Origin: Paralithodes platypus
Lineage: Eukaryota; Arthropoda; Malacostraca; Decapoda; Lithodidae
DNA length: 64,000 bases
Reading direction: 5' to 3'
Assembly (NCBI GenBank): GCA_032716605.1
Contig: CM064485.1
Span: forward strand, 33,829,722-33,893,721
Shown in pieces: positions 21,490 through 31,825 of the stretch; within the stretch, counting starts at the first letter, position 1; every line of letters begins with the position of its first letter. Made by a program: the position numbers and the translations under genes. The notes beneath the pieces are model-generated. The model made no database searches. It had not been told where the DNA came from and was given only the letters and a program-made list of their open reading frames with translations.

Positions 21490-22662
21490 TCATTGAGGGG
21501 GCACCACACGTCGACCAGATCTGGTGCATGTAGGGTTAGATTGAGTAGGAATTAGTGAAGGACGAGAAACATGGGATTGAGGGGAAGGTGAAGAAACAGA
21601 GCTAGAAGAATATGATGGTTTATTTGTTATGTTTTGTCTGGGACGGATGACTGGGGAAGGTCGTGAGGTAGAAGATGACTTAGGAATGGCCCTGGGAGGT
21701 AATGGAAGAGGCCGTGTAACTGGTTTAATTTTGGATTGGGATCCGGAAGGAACAGGAGATTTCAGTTCAGATGCATAAGAGGGGGGACCGGAAGGATTAG
21801 GAACAAGGGGGATAGGTAAAGAAGGAGGTACAGTAGTGGGAGGGGGAGGGGCGGAAGTGACAGGTGGAGTAATGAGATTAGGGATGTTGGCAATTATAGG
21901 AGTTGTAGGTAGAGTACCCGAGGATTCTGAAACGTTAGGTAAACTGACAGATGGTGAGGCTTGCACAGGTAATGGGCGTGGTTGATGACCAACTTGAGAA
22001 GGAAGGATTGAAGGGGCAGAGACAGTGCATGTAGGTGGAACAGGTATGGGTGTGTATACAGGAGGAGGTGGGCGGGTCTGTACTAGAGGGGTGGGCGTGT
22101 GAGCTAGAGCGTTCAAATCTGGAAGGGTTCTTTGTTTGTGGGTGGGTGTCACAGGTAGGGTGAGGTCAGGTAAGGTAGGTTCTGTGGATCCTAAATTCTG
22201 GTTATTAGTTGCAGGCAATATGTCATTCTGAATGGGGTCAGCAAGCATAACTATATTCTCATTAATAGGCTGAAATCTATGGACATGCCTGTTACAATAT
22301 GTGCGCGACTCACCAAAATAATTAATGATAACCTGGTAGCAGTTCGGAACAGATAATATCTCAAAAGGCCCTTTAAACCTGGGTTTGAGCTTGGATGGTA
22401 TTGGTAGGTGGGCAACCATAACTAGATCACCAATACAGTGGGGGCTGGCTTTGGGAGGTTCATCAGGTTGCAAATCTTGCACATACTGGATTTGTCGTAG
22501 TCGATTTTTGAGATGAACTAGAGACTGGTCAAAGTTAGAGGTGGGCTCATACAGGGCAGCTAGATGACGAAGGGGGTAGGAGTAATGGTGCCACTCCAAA
22601 TACTCGCTCATGAGGTGATATTCCGTCTTCTCGAGGGCAGGTATTGATTCCCCATTGCACAA
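21490..22662 (-). pseudogene. Gypsy integrase C-terminal domain plus proline-rich tail
   Basis: The first third contains the integrase C-terminal region: an H-x-LA-LYEP...LVHLKNRLRQIQ helix segment and a GPF/Y module with KLKPRFKGPFEIL. The remaining ~250 residues are Pro/Ser/Thr-rich and unstructured in appearance, ending in basic residues (TRSGRRVVPP) at 21490. It overlaps the integrase-core frame at 22547-22662 in a different phase, so a frameshift near 22570 separates core and C-terminus. In an active element both would be one protein. Confidence 0.85.
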
Positions 22663-23224
22663 TGCGGACTTGGCTGGACCAATCTTTTGAATCCATTTGT
22701 TGCAAACGTGTTCGGATTTGATTGGCTAGTGTTCTGTGGCTTCTCTCGCAGATGGAATTCCCTTGTGGCCAATAGGGAGAGGAATGACTGATCTTAAAAC
22801 CACACATCATCGATAACTGTGACCATATGTGGCTGGTAAATTCTGGGGCATTGTCAGAATGGATTGCTTCTGATAATCCAAAATAAGGGAAGACATGCTG
22901 AATCAGTGCTTCAGCTACTGCAATGGCTGAATGATCTTTTGCTGGACACGCAATGACATACTTGGAGTATGTGTCCACAAAAGTTATGATATATTTGAAT
23001 CCGTGACTATTTTCTAAAGGGCCCATCACGTCTACTGCAAGCAATTGCCAAGGTTTGGAAGCAGTTAATTTCCCGGATGGCCCAGCTGTGCGGGTTCTGT
23101 CCTTTCCCAATGCACATGTTTTGCATGACTCAGTGATGCGTTTGGCGGTGGATGTAAGGTGATGGGGTCCAGTAAACTTGTTGGAAGGTGGAGATGAGTT
23201 TCCTTTGGGCAAGATGGATCCCAT
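22547..23224 (-). pseudogene. Gypsy integrase core
   Basis: Encodes the CxxC end of the HHCC zinc-binding domain (SCKTCALGK) and the DDE catalytic core: VDVMGPL (first Asp), HSDNAPEF (second Asp) and NSICERSHRTL (Glu), with 35 residues between the second Asp and the Glu as expected. It would insert the cDNA copy into the genome. The two His of the zinc domain lie in the preceding pol frame, separated by a frameshift near 23155. Confidence 0.92.
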
Positions 23225-25706
23225 TATCCATATGGATGGACTGCATCGTGGCTAAAGCAGCTTGAGGGGTAATAACTATTTTACCCTCCAAGGTGAAAAG
23301 ATTATCACCTCGCCTGGTTAGTTGGTTGAAAAAATGTCTTGGCATCCAGTCCTGCTTGTGTTGTTGGTAAGCTTGTAGAAGGTCTTGTTGACTGTTGCTT
23401 GAAGCGTCTTGGTGATGGATTGCGAGGATGGTGTGTGTTGGCTCATCGTGGTGAAGTGCAGATTCAGATGGTGATAAAGGGAGACGAGAAAGTGCATCGG
23501 CATTAGTATGCAATTTTCCTGGTCGGTATGCAATCTCTATGTCAAACTCCTCTAGAGATTCCCTCCACCTGACTGTCATGGCATTTGTTGTATCCGACTT
23601 ACGCAGCCATTGAAGGGCGTGGTGGTCGGTGATGACGGTGACCTTGACTCCTGCCAGGTAAGCTTTGAAATATTGCAGTGCCCAAATAATGCCGAGACAT
23701 TCTCGTTTTGTCACTGGGTAATTTATTTTGGCCGGATTGAGGGTGCGGCTGGCACATGCAATTATATGTTCCTTGCCGTCCCTGGTTAGACCTAATACGG
23801 CTCCAATGCCAAACTGCGACACATCAGTGTACAACCGGAATGGCTGGGTGTAGTCGGGAAAGGAGACCACTGGAAAGGCAACTAATTTGCTCTTGAGATC
23901 ATTGAAGGCTTGAAGTCGTAAATCGGTCCATAAGAAGGGCTCTTCTTTTCTCGTGAAGTCATGGAGAGATTTGGCAATGGTGGCAAAGTTCTTCACGAAT
24001 CTCTTGTAATATGAAGCTAAGCCAAGGAAAGTATGTACACCTTTTACATTCATGGGTGGGGTGATCTTGCTAATTGCTTCAAGCTTACTTGGGTCAGGTG
24101 AAATTCCTTGCTCGGAGACAATGTGGCCATTTTTATTTACCTCAGTTTTGGCTAGAGTGCACTTGGTAGGTTTCAGTTTCAGGTTAGCATCTCTGATTCG
24201 TTGAAATACTTGTTGGAGTCTTTGTAGGTGTTCTGTCCAGGTCTTACCGAACACAATGATGTCATCAAGGTAAGCTAGACAAGTTTCCCAGGTTAATCCT
24301 TGTAGCACCGATTCCATCAGTCTTGAGAAAGTAGCTGGACCGTTACATAAACCAAAAGGTAACACAGTAAACTCATACAGGCGTCCTTGGCTGGTAGAAA
24401 ATGATGTTTGTTGTTGATGTTCTGGCAAGACAGGTACTTGCCAGTAGCCAGCTTGCAAATCTAGAGTTGTGAACCATTTTTCTCCAAGTAATGAGTCGTG
24501 AGAGTCATCAATCCTGGGAAGACGTGTATAGTCTATAATGGTGACGTCATTGAGTTGCCGGTAGTCAATGCAAAACCGGGTTGATCCGTCCTTTTTACGG
24601 ACCAGGACTACCGGAGAAGACCAAGGGCTGGTGGAAGATTTTACAACTCCTGTGGCAAGCATATCTTGGACTTGCTTTTCTTCTTCTTTACGTTGATTTG
24701 GGTTTTTCCTCCTAATTGGTTGCTTGATGGGGTGTCCCACGGTGTGAATGGGGTGATGCAACATGTTCGTTTTCCCCATATCTCGACTAGAGGTAGCAAA
24801 GATATCTTGATAGGAAATTAGGAGGTTTCTGAGGTCAGTTTGTTGGCTAGAAGTGAGGGTGGAGGGTATGTCAGGAAGGGGGTTTTCATAGGGAGGTGAG
24901 GATTCAGAGGGAACAGAGAATTTGTCTGAATACATTTCTAGGTCGCCAATTGCTAGGCCCTTAGGCAGAGTGATAGGTTTATCTGATATATTGGCAATTT
25001 TGATGCAATTCATCTGATGTGGTAGCAAGCAAGGAGCGGTTAGGCATACCCCATTGAAAGGGCTTTGGAGGTGTGGGGTCACAAGGACATTTCCTTGAAG
25101 GTTAGGTACTAATGGTACCCATTTCTCGTGATGGGGGGGAACTGTACTGGAGGAGGCAATTATAGCTTGGGCAATTATATGTGGTTGTAGAGGGGCACTA
25201 TCTTGAGTACTTTGGGGGGCAGGAGTGACAGGTAAGGATATATGCACAGTTGGGGATTTTATCTGCTTCAAATTGCCCTTAGCAGGATTTTTTTTTGTTT
25301 TTTTAGGTTTGGAAGGTGGGTCATAAGTTAAGGTTCGGTGCTTACAATTTATGGAGGCACCTAAAGCTATCAGCAAGTCGAGACCTAAATATCCATCATA
25401 TTTAGACTCACTGGGATGGTATATCACGAAAGAGTGATGAACTTCGTAATTGGGATGAGGGGTGTTAACATATAATGGGAGGGTCGGACCAAGGTTAGGG
25501 ATAACTTGATCATTGGCACTAATTAATATTATGGAGGAAGATTGGATTTGTCCAAAAACATGCTTATGTTTCTGGAAAAATGGAAGGAATAAGCAAGAAC
25601 GGGAAGCCCCCGTATCAATGAGGAGTCGGACTTTCACCCAATTTAGCGTGATTTTGTGGTACACCGGAAGTCCGTCATCCGATGTCCCATCATGAGCCCC
25701 CGCCAT
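23130..25706 (-). pseudogene. Gypsy pol: protease, reverse transcriptase, RNase H
   Basis: An 858-residue open frame. Aspartic protease motif LLIDTGAS is near residue 31. RT motifs run from FCIDYRQLN and TTLDLQAGYWQVPV to FTVLPFGLCNGPATF and YLDDIIVF (YLDD near residue 480). RNase H follows with YTDVSQFGIGAVL, TKRECLGIIWAL and TDHHALQWL, then ADALSRLP and the start of the integrase zinc domain (IHMDNGIHLAQRK). All RT catalytic residues are present. The ATG at 25706 lies 27 bp beyond the gag stop in a different phase, so gag and pol are either joined by frameshifting or pol starts independently. The frame breaks near 23155 before the integrase core. Confidence 0.95.
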
Positions 25707-25735
25707 TGTTACGACTATTTGTTTTGGGGGGCAGC

Positions 25736-26614
25736 CTAAAAATCCTGGGGATCTGGCTGGATAATTTCAGGCTGAAATGTCTCTAGTTTTCCTTCTGCTT
25801 CTCCTTCCTCAATCCCGGCCGTCTCATCTTCAGTAATGGTGGAGATCTGCCTTGGTTTAATCCATGGGATTTGTGCCCACCAACTTGGAGTCCTTGTCCT
25901 CTTTCTTGTCAGCTCATTGAATGATCTCTTGAGGGACCAGATCATGCAGGGTCCGGAGCAGGGTTTCCAGTCTGCTGGCCAGATCCGGGCCCAGTCCTCA
26001 GCTTTGTCTGCTGGCCGAGGAGCTACTGGGCGACTGCTGATCGTAGGGTTAGTAGAGGGATGGGTAGTGGCTCTACTTATGGCAGCAATTTTGTTAGCTG
26101 GCTCTCTGGATTTTTTCAAGGCCATGATCCTTCTGATCACAGGCAGGTCCGTATCATAGTTGGTGGGTTCGACTATGGAGAAATGATCGGCCATGGGGTC
26201 AGGCAGGATTCTCACCAAGGTCTTGAAGATGGTCTTCTTCCTCTGGGCGGTCGTGTCATCCGGGAAGGCCGTCAATGCAACCTGGTGTAATTTTTCCACA
26301 GTCTCATCCAAGTCTCCGGTAAATTTGATTGCATGGAACTGTTTGTCCGCAATTGTCTGTCCCAGAACTGGATTTATTGCGGTTCTTACATACACTTCGA
26401 ACTGCACCCAGGTTAACCCAGGCATATTGTCGTGCACATACCCCGACACTTTAGTTGCATATTTCCCTAATTTCAACACAATGGTATGGATCTTGGAATT
26501 GTCTTCGTTCCCAAACATAATGTCTAGGATCGGTTTGACTATTTCCAGGTAGGTATAGATGTCATAATCCTCAGGCTTGAATGCCGGGATATCAAGAGAT
26601 CTAGTAGCTGCCAT
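25736..26614 (-). CDS. Gypsy gag
   Basis: The best start is the ATG at 26612-26614 (MAATRSLDIPAF); the frame is open further upstream to 26698 but that part lies right beside the primer-binding site. The N-terminal two thirds are helical and capsid-like in composition (FKPEDYDIYTYLEIVKPILD, LDETVEKLHQVALTAFPDD). The C-terminal part is basic and then acidic, with only a poor remnant of a CCHC knuckle (CSGPC), so either the knuckle has decayed or this lineage lacks it. The gag role rests on position and on the pattern of Ty3/gypsy capsids. Confidence 0.75.
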   Translation of the reverse strand: MAATRSLDIPAFKPEDYDIYTYLEIVKPILDIMFGNEDNSKIHTIVLKLGKYATKVSGYVHDNMPGLTWVQFEVYVRTAINPVLGQTIADKQFHAIKFTGDLDETVEKLHQVALTAFPDDTTAQRKKTIFKTLVRILPDPMADHFSIVEPTNYDTDLPVIRRIMALKKSREPANKIAAISRATTHPSTNPTISSRPVAPRPADKAEDWARIWPADWKPCSGPCMIWSLKRSFNELTRKRTRTPSWWAQIPWIKPRQISTITEDETAGIEEGEAEGKLETFQPEIIQPDPQDF

Positions 26615-26692
26615 GATGAATAATGTACATACACTAATTGAATACAGAACTTTTTTTTTTAGATAAGAACACCCGTGTTGGTAGCCGTATTG

Positions 26693-26710
26693 AGACACCG
26701 CTTCCGCCAG
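26693..26710 (-). promoter_or_regulatory. Candidate tRNA primer-binding site
   Basis: On the minus strand, one nucleotide after the 5' LTR ends (…AAAACA), the sequence TGGCGGAAGCGGTGTC begins. TGG matches the CCA end of a tRNA, the usual primer arrangement. I cannot name the tRNA. Confidence 0.6.
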
Positions 26711-29567
26711 TGTTTTGCCGGGCTATAGTAATTACAGCTCGTGATATAGTCTTTACTAAAATCCAGATATGGACTCATAGACCGTAAATAAACTCAACAG
26801 GAACTCCCCGAACACGTTCTTAATGTCACAATAAGTATTCAACTAGGTACTACAGAACTCAATGACAACACACAGGAGAGTTATACACACAAATGTATTC
26901 AAAGGCATAGAAATGTATCTTCATTTATAGGCTTGGTTTATATGGATAATTCGGGGATAATATTACCTTAATAATTATGGGAATTATAAGGTAATAGGCG
27001 AATGTATACTACCGGAATTGACCAAGATGAGATCAATATTAATTCAGTGTTGGTAGTAAACAAACAGGAAATATGCAATTAAATAAACACGTGACCTATA
27101 GTATCAACCCTTAATAATAATAATGATGCGGGTCAAGTGTCTTACATGAATGAAACAACAATCAAGTTAAAAATTAATACTCTCTATATAAAAGAGAATG
27201 AAAGAGTTGAGAATAAAAACAAACACTCGAATAGTGAGTGAGAGGTACTAGGTGGGGCACGCGCTCTTGACTTGGTAAAGGTTCTTCCAGTAAACGCGAC
27301 CTTTAATCAGCTAGCGTGTCAGGTCAATAAATTTTACTGCGGGGTTGGAAAATATAATTCTGGTTTGTGTAAATATGAACTTATTCTCAGCGATATTACA
27401 ATGAAACTGGGGGTAAGGTATTGCTTATTATTTTCACAATTTACTATGTATGTAACTCAAATTAGGTAATTTATGATTTGAACTGTATATTAATTTCAAT
27501 CGAACGTATGCAATAATTACGAACTCAGTCGAGGAATTCAGATGTAAAGTTATTAATATAAATGTAACTGAATTAAGGAAAAATAAATACTAACTGGATA
27601 TAAAGACAAAGTCTAAATAATCAAAAGTTATTAATTAGTAGATGTCTTCGCAAACACTTATAATGGTAATAGCGTAAGGAATAAATTAACAACATATTAA
27701 TTATGTTAATAGTGACGCACAAGACGAAGTTGTACTATGAAAATACTCAGAAGGGTATTAACAAGATATCTGAACCGGTTAACAGAGTCTTATGAAGAAT
27801 TTACCTTAATAAGTGGTGTATTCGAGATGATAAAATGTTTAGATAAATGACTATGCAATGCTAGAATTCCTAGATCATAAGAATAAAAATAATCTACATC
27901 AATACTCGCATGAACGATAATACTAGTTCATACAATAATCACAACAACGATTAAGTAATCATATGAGAAATGGGGGGACTTTGAAAGTATATAACTTGGG
28001 GAATGATAAGTTTTACACTGGGATAAATTAAATGTGAAATTGGGCGTAGGTTCTAGGTAATTTAGTTATGAATTAAGACGGGGAATCAAGACACGAAATA
28101 CACGTCGACCTCAACTTACAACATACATAACAGAATACATATATTAGGAAAATCTGTGAGTATGTGGCGTGATAAATTAAGTAACACAAGTATATAACAT
28201 ATGCGTAGGACGTTCTAGAGGATATTTAAACAGGAATACTATAGGATCTTGAACATAGATCTTAGACAAGAATTATTATCAATTTCAGAAAGATTAACAG
28301 GTACGCAATTACAAGATTTAGGGCACAGATCTGTTGATAATCACACGCTTACACGGTTCACATATTTTAACCTATACCTCGACAACAATAATCACAACTC
28401 AAGATATACAGAGACACTTAGGGTAAGTTTGGAGGGTAGTGAGAGCACAGGGCTGGCCGACGTAGAGCATAGGTTCTAGGGCAGCACCTCAGGAGGGTAG
28501 GGCGTCCTCGAGTAGTACTTCAGGTTCCAGACGTCAGAGGGCACCACAGGTCGAGCACTTTCACTGGCATGGGGCAGGGCTGGGGCAAGCTTTAGCTGTG
28601 GTTAGCTGTCCTGTCCTTTTCAGGCTAAGTACAGTACCGCAGTGGAGGTTTGCATACTTCCCTCCTAAATCTTTGAAGCAATATCTGACTTAACCCTCTC
28701 ACGTTCTTGACGCAATGTTGAACCTATTAGGGATACTTTAAAGCCTTTGTTACCATCAGGGGTATTTAGAAACCTTTAGTTTAGTTACTTCAACCTCTGC
28801 AGTTGTCCTTGAGTTAGCTGTGGGTAGAAAAGTAATTTTGGAGAGGTAATTATAAGTGTGAGAGAACTCTATTTATTATTGCTAATCAGGCAACCTCTGC
28901 ATCATATGGTCGTGAGAGGGTAAATTCTTGACTCTCGTTTATACAGTCTTATGGCGATAGAGGTATTGTGAATTCGTTGTGATGGAGTTGTGAGGTTAAA
29001 TACTAATAGTAGACATGGCTGGGTAATATATATAGGTGTATTTATATACTAGGTAACATATTTATATCATACAAAGCATTTATTTATCCTATTCCGGGAG
29101 AAATCTTTCTTATTAGGATTACATCATCCTTCAGACTCTTAGACATACTGATGTATTGCTGGCCTATTTATTAGTGCTTCTTGTCTGGAGGTTATTGGAT
29201 CTACCGGACCGGCATAACTGGTACTCCTGCTCAGGTCCATTTATATCTGTAATCTTCTGGTCGCTGGTGTTCAACTTGCATAAACATTGGTTCATCATAT
29301 TGTAGATCTGGGGATGGAAGGAATGCTGTCCTGTCATTGGCTGGTGTCATTTGAAGGCAGGGCTGTGATTGGCTTGTGCAGTTTCCCATGCTCATAACTG
29401 CTGTTTGGCGTGATAAAAAATGAGGGGCTCTGGGTGATAAGGGTGGCTCCTGCATTTTCTTACATCTTTGTTGTTTCCTGGTTATGGGTTTGGATGGTGG
29501 ACCCAGCTACAGACTGGCAATTCTGCAACTGGTTGTTGCATTTGAGGGTAGCAACCCCGTCATTTCA
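26711..29567 (-). repeat. 5' LTR of the gypsy element
   Basis: Partner of 17893-20951. It lacks the 488-bp MITE but carries another TTAA insertion at 28690-28924. It should hold the promoter; no TATA box could be assigned confidently in the AT-rich sequence. Confidence 0.93.
28690..28924. mobile_element. 235-bp TTAA-MITE inside the 5' LTR
   Basis: Missing from the matching point of the other LTR (about 20312-20315), which has a single TTAA. Ends are TTAACCCTCTCACG and, inward from the right, TTTACCCTCTCACG, so the 10-bp terminal repeats are perfect beyond the target site; the right TTAA has become TAAA by one change. Unrelated internally to the 488-bp family. Confidence 0.85.
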
Positions 29568-29572
29568 ATATA

Positions 29573-29629
29573 ATTACCCTAAGCTTATTATTCTATAATG
29601 CATAACTATCCATTTAAAAAAAAATAATA
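29573..29629. other. A-rich gap between gypsy and Penelope-like element
   Basis: Short AT-rich flank with an A run near 29617-29624. The Penelope homology starts just after it. Confidence 0.5.
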
Positions 29630-30059
29630 ATTGCGCTTCTCATACAATGACAAGTTGTACACCCAAACCTATGGGGTGAAGATGGGGTCTCCCTTGGGTC
29701 CCTCATACAGAATTGCCTTCCTTTGTCATCACGAGCAGATGTGGTTGGATAACTGTCAAGATTTTAAACCAATATTCTAGATGGACGACACCTTCTTGAT
29801 TGTTCAGCACCCCACTCACATCGAACAGTTTCTGATATACCTAAATTCCCCGTATCAAATTCACACATGAAGTAGAAGACAATCATAAACTCCCTTTCCT
29901 TGATAGCCTTATCACCAAACATCCTACTTATCTATCCACTAGTGTTCATCGTAAGCCCACTTTTACCGGTGTAGGTACAAATCTCGTAAGTTTCATACCT
30001 CTGAAATATAAGACAAACATTATCATGATTCTTCTCTACAGAGCATACAATTCCTGTCC
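29630..30059 (+). pseudogene. Penelope-like element: reverse transcriptase fragment
   Basis: Three-frame reading gives the distinctive RT core of Penelope-like elements: YNDKLYTQTYGVKMGSPLGPS, then FLCHHEQMWLDNC, an MDDTFLIV box where YxDD is expected, HIEQFLIYLN, and further on a TSVHRKPTFTGVGTN-like stretch. Several stops and frame changes show long decay; the residue before MDD is now a stop. The 5' part of the RT is missing. The copy resumes after SINE-1 at 30629. Confidence 0.8.
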
Positions 30060-30628
30060 ATTTTTTTTTTTTTTTTTTTTGTTTTTTTTCTATATTCCAA
30101 CTTACTTCCTCTCGGGCATAGGCTGAGAGCCTTAACATTCACCGCTTTACAATGAACAGTGAAGCCCGTGAGGTCTTGTTCCAGTCTAGGGAGTGAGACA
30201 TGTGAAGCACGTAGAGTACAACGAGCACCTGCCATCTTGCCTTCACATGAGGCACGGTGCTCACTCATCGCCCGAAACGACCCCATCTCTGAAGCCACCT
30301 CGTTCCCGTGCTTCACTGTCTCACCCCCTACACTCGGACACTCACACTTACACACACACAACGCCGCCACCTATTGAGCAGATAACTCACCAGGCATTGC
30401 ACCCCTATAGCATATTTTGAATATGGGAATATTCATACAGTGCTATTTAATCAGAGAACAATGAGGGTATTTTATTGACGTTTCGGTGGGCTTGTGGTAA
30501 TGCACTGATACCAGGTACAGCACAAATTCCATCCCAATAATATCTTCCCATTGATACATCGGGATTTGAACCCGGGACCTTTGGATTACCAGACCAGTGG
30601 CAAGACCAACTCCACCACACCTCCCCTT
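30060..30628 (-). mobile_element. SINE-1, tRNA-derived, copy 2 (inside the Penelope-like element)
   Basis: Head on the minus strand with B box GGTTCAAATCC (30562-30572) and A box TGGTGGAGTTGG (30606-30617). The body matches copy 1 (16868-17347) and it ends in a run of about 22 A (T on the plus strand, 30059-30080). It separates Penelope-encoded residues either side. Confidence 0.85.
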
Positions 30629-30717
30629 TCACTCTGAAACCTGTTTCCTTCTTAACTTCTTCATAAATAATAAATACCCCTCCCATATGGTCAACAAATA
30701 CCTGAACCACTTAAGTC
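30629..30717 (+). pseudogene. Penelope-like element, middle segment
   Basis: Encodes a FFINNKYPSHMVNKYLNHL-like stretch that fits the region between RT and endonuclease in Penelope-like proteins (NNGFP...L...I.KFL pattern). It continues the reading interrupted by SINE-1. Confidence 0.6.
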
Positions 30718-31085
30718 TAAGCTCTGCCCACCCACCTCAGTTCAAACCGTACAAAGGGCGGGCTTGTGGTGGTAGGGCTTTGCTGCATGTCTGCCTGCTG
30801 AGATCAAAACCTCTCCAGGTTGTCGGGGGCCGAGGGAGTGCTGGAGGGGCCTTGGTGACCCTAGTCTCTGGGTCTTCTCCTGGATGACCTAGATGTGTGT
30901 ACATTTGTATTTTGTTTTTGTGTGTTCATTGTTTTCTGTTGTGTTGTCCCTATTTGGGCTCTGTCTTGAGTCGCCCCCACCCCAAAAAAATAAAACATAA
31001 ATAAATATATAAAACAAAACAAAAATAGGAAAAGATGGGATTGGGCCTGAGTATATAGCCTACATACATACATACATACATATTA
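30718..31085. mobile_element. Unclassified insertion with A-rich end and TACA repeat
   Basis: GC-richer sequence that interrupts Penelope homology and runs into an AAATAAA-rich stretch (about 30985-31030), then a (TACA)n tract near 31060-31082. It looks like the 3' end of a retroposed element, but I do not recognise the family. Confidence 0.35.
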
Positions 31086-31345
31086 AGGACCGCTAAGCTA
31101 TGATATGAGGAAATCCCTCCACAAAACTCTTTGCAACTGCTACCCACAAATCAATTTCAAATTCGTAATGTAGGACATTTCCTCAAATATATTTCTTCTC
31201 TTCCTACGAATCTGAATTCCATGTGGTTAACTAGTTCACTTGTTCTAGCTATACCGCTAGATACGTGGGTTCCACCTCACGTTGGTTGCTTCACCGATTT
31301 CTCGCTATGACCTAATCACTTCAGAATCAATCAGTATAAATAAAA
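31086..31345 (+). pseudogene. Penelope-like element: GIY-YIG endonuclease region
   Basis: Three-frame reading gives GPLSYDMRKSLHKTLCNCYP, an INFKFV stretch and then YTARYVGST (31250-31276), which matches the conserved AxYVGxT segment of the GIY-YIG nuclease of endonuclease-bearing Penelope-like elements. Stops interrupt it. This nuclease would nick DNA for target-primed copying. Confidence 0.65.
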
Positions 31346-31609
31346 TAAAGCCCAACCTGAACAACACGGCCACTACGACACCGCTTTTTACTCAGTAAAT
31401 ATCCTTCCAGCTTCTTTTCGTACTCTTTTGTATACTATTTCTATTTTGTATTTAACTTTTGCTTAATGCTGTTATCTTAATATATCGTTTTAATTACTGT
31501 TAGAGCTAAGTGGTTCATATTCATCTGAATCTTACTGTTTTATATTAAATATCCATAAGTAATATTTGTTTTTGTTCCTGATGTAATCATTTCATCTATT
31601 TTAGATCCA
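31346..31609. other. Penelope-like 3' non-coding region
   Basis: AT-rich sequence between the endonuclease relic and the ribozyme-like motif, without a frame. Confidence 0.4.
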
Positions 31610-31643
31610 CTGAAGATGGAGACTGATTTCTCCGAAACGTCTG
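31610..31643 (+). ncRNA. Hammerhead-ribozyme-like motif of the Penelope-like element
   Basis: The core CTGAAGA (31610-31616) is followed by a perfect 5-bp stem GGAGA/TCTCC with a 6-nt loop, then GAAA (31634-31637) and CGTC. This is the order of a type I hammerhead core with almost no stem III; stem I is only CCA/TGG. Such minimal hammerheads are documented in Penelope-like elements. A single copy with so little of stems I and III is unlikely to cleave well alone. Confidence 0.6.
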
Positions 31644-31739
31644 GTACCCTATAAAGATAATAAATATGTTCACTACTACGCGGGTTCTCCTTTTCCTTGT
31701 GAGACTTTGATTCCCAAGAGGAAGCTCCATTGCAGAAGT

Positions 31740-31825
31740 ATATATATATATATAATTATATATATATATATACATATTATATATATATATATACAGTATA
31801 TATACATAATATAATATATATATAT
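31740..31825. repeat. (TA)n microsatellite
   Basis: Interrupted TA tract that borders a candidate solo LTR. Confidence 0.95.

Larger units (their letters stand above)
17893..29567 (-). mobile_element. Ty3/gypsy LTR retrotransposon, complete in structure
   Basis: Two long direct repeats (17893-20951 and 26711-29567) flank gag and pol on the minus strand. Read on that strand each LTR starts TGAAATGA and ends GGCAAAACA, i.e. TG...CA, and the whole element is bordered by ATATA on both sides (17888-17892 and 29568-29572). Order gag, protease, RT, RNase H, integrase is that of Ty3/gypsy (Metaviridae). No env-like protein with membrane segments was found. Several frameshifts in pol show a non-autonomous copy. 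Two TTAA-MITEs, one per LTR, arrived after integration. Without them the LTRs are about 2.6 kb, long for this group. Confidence 0.95.
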
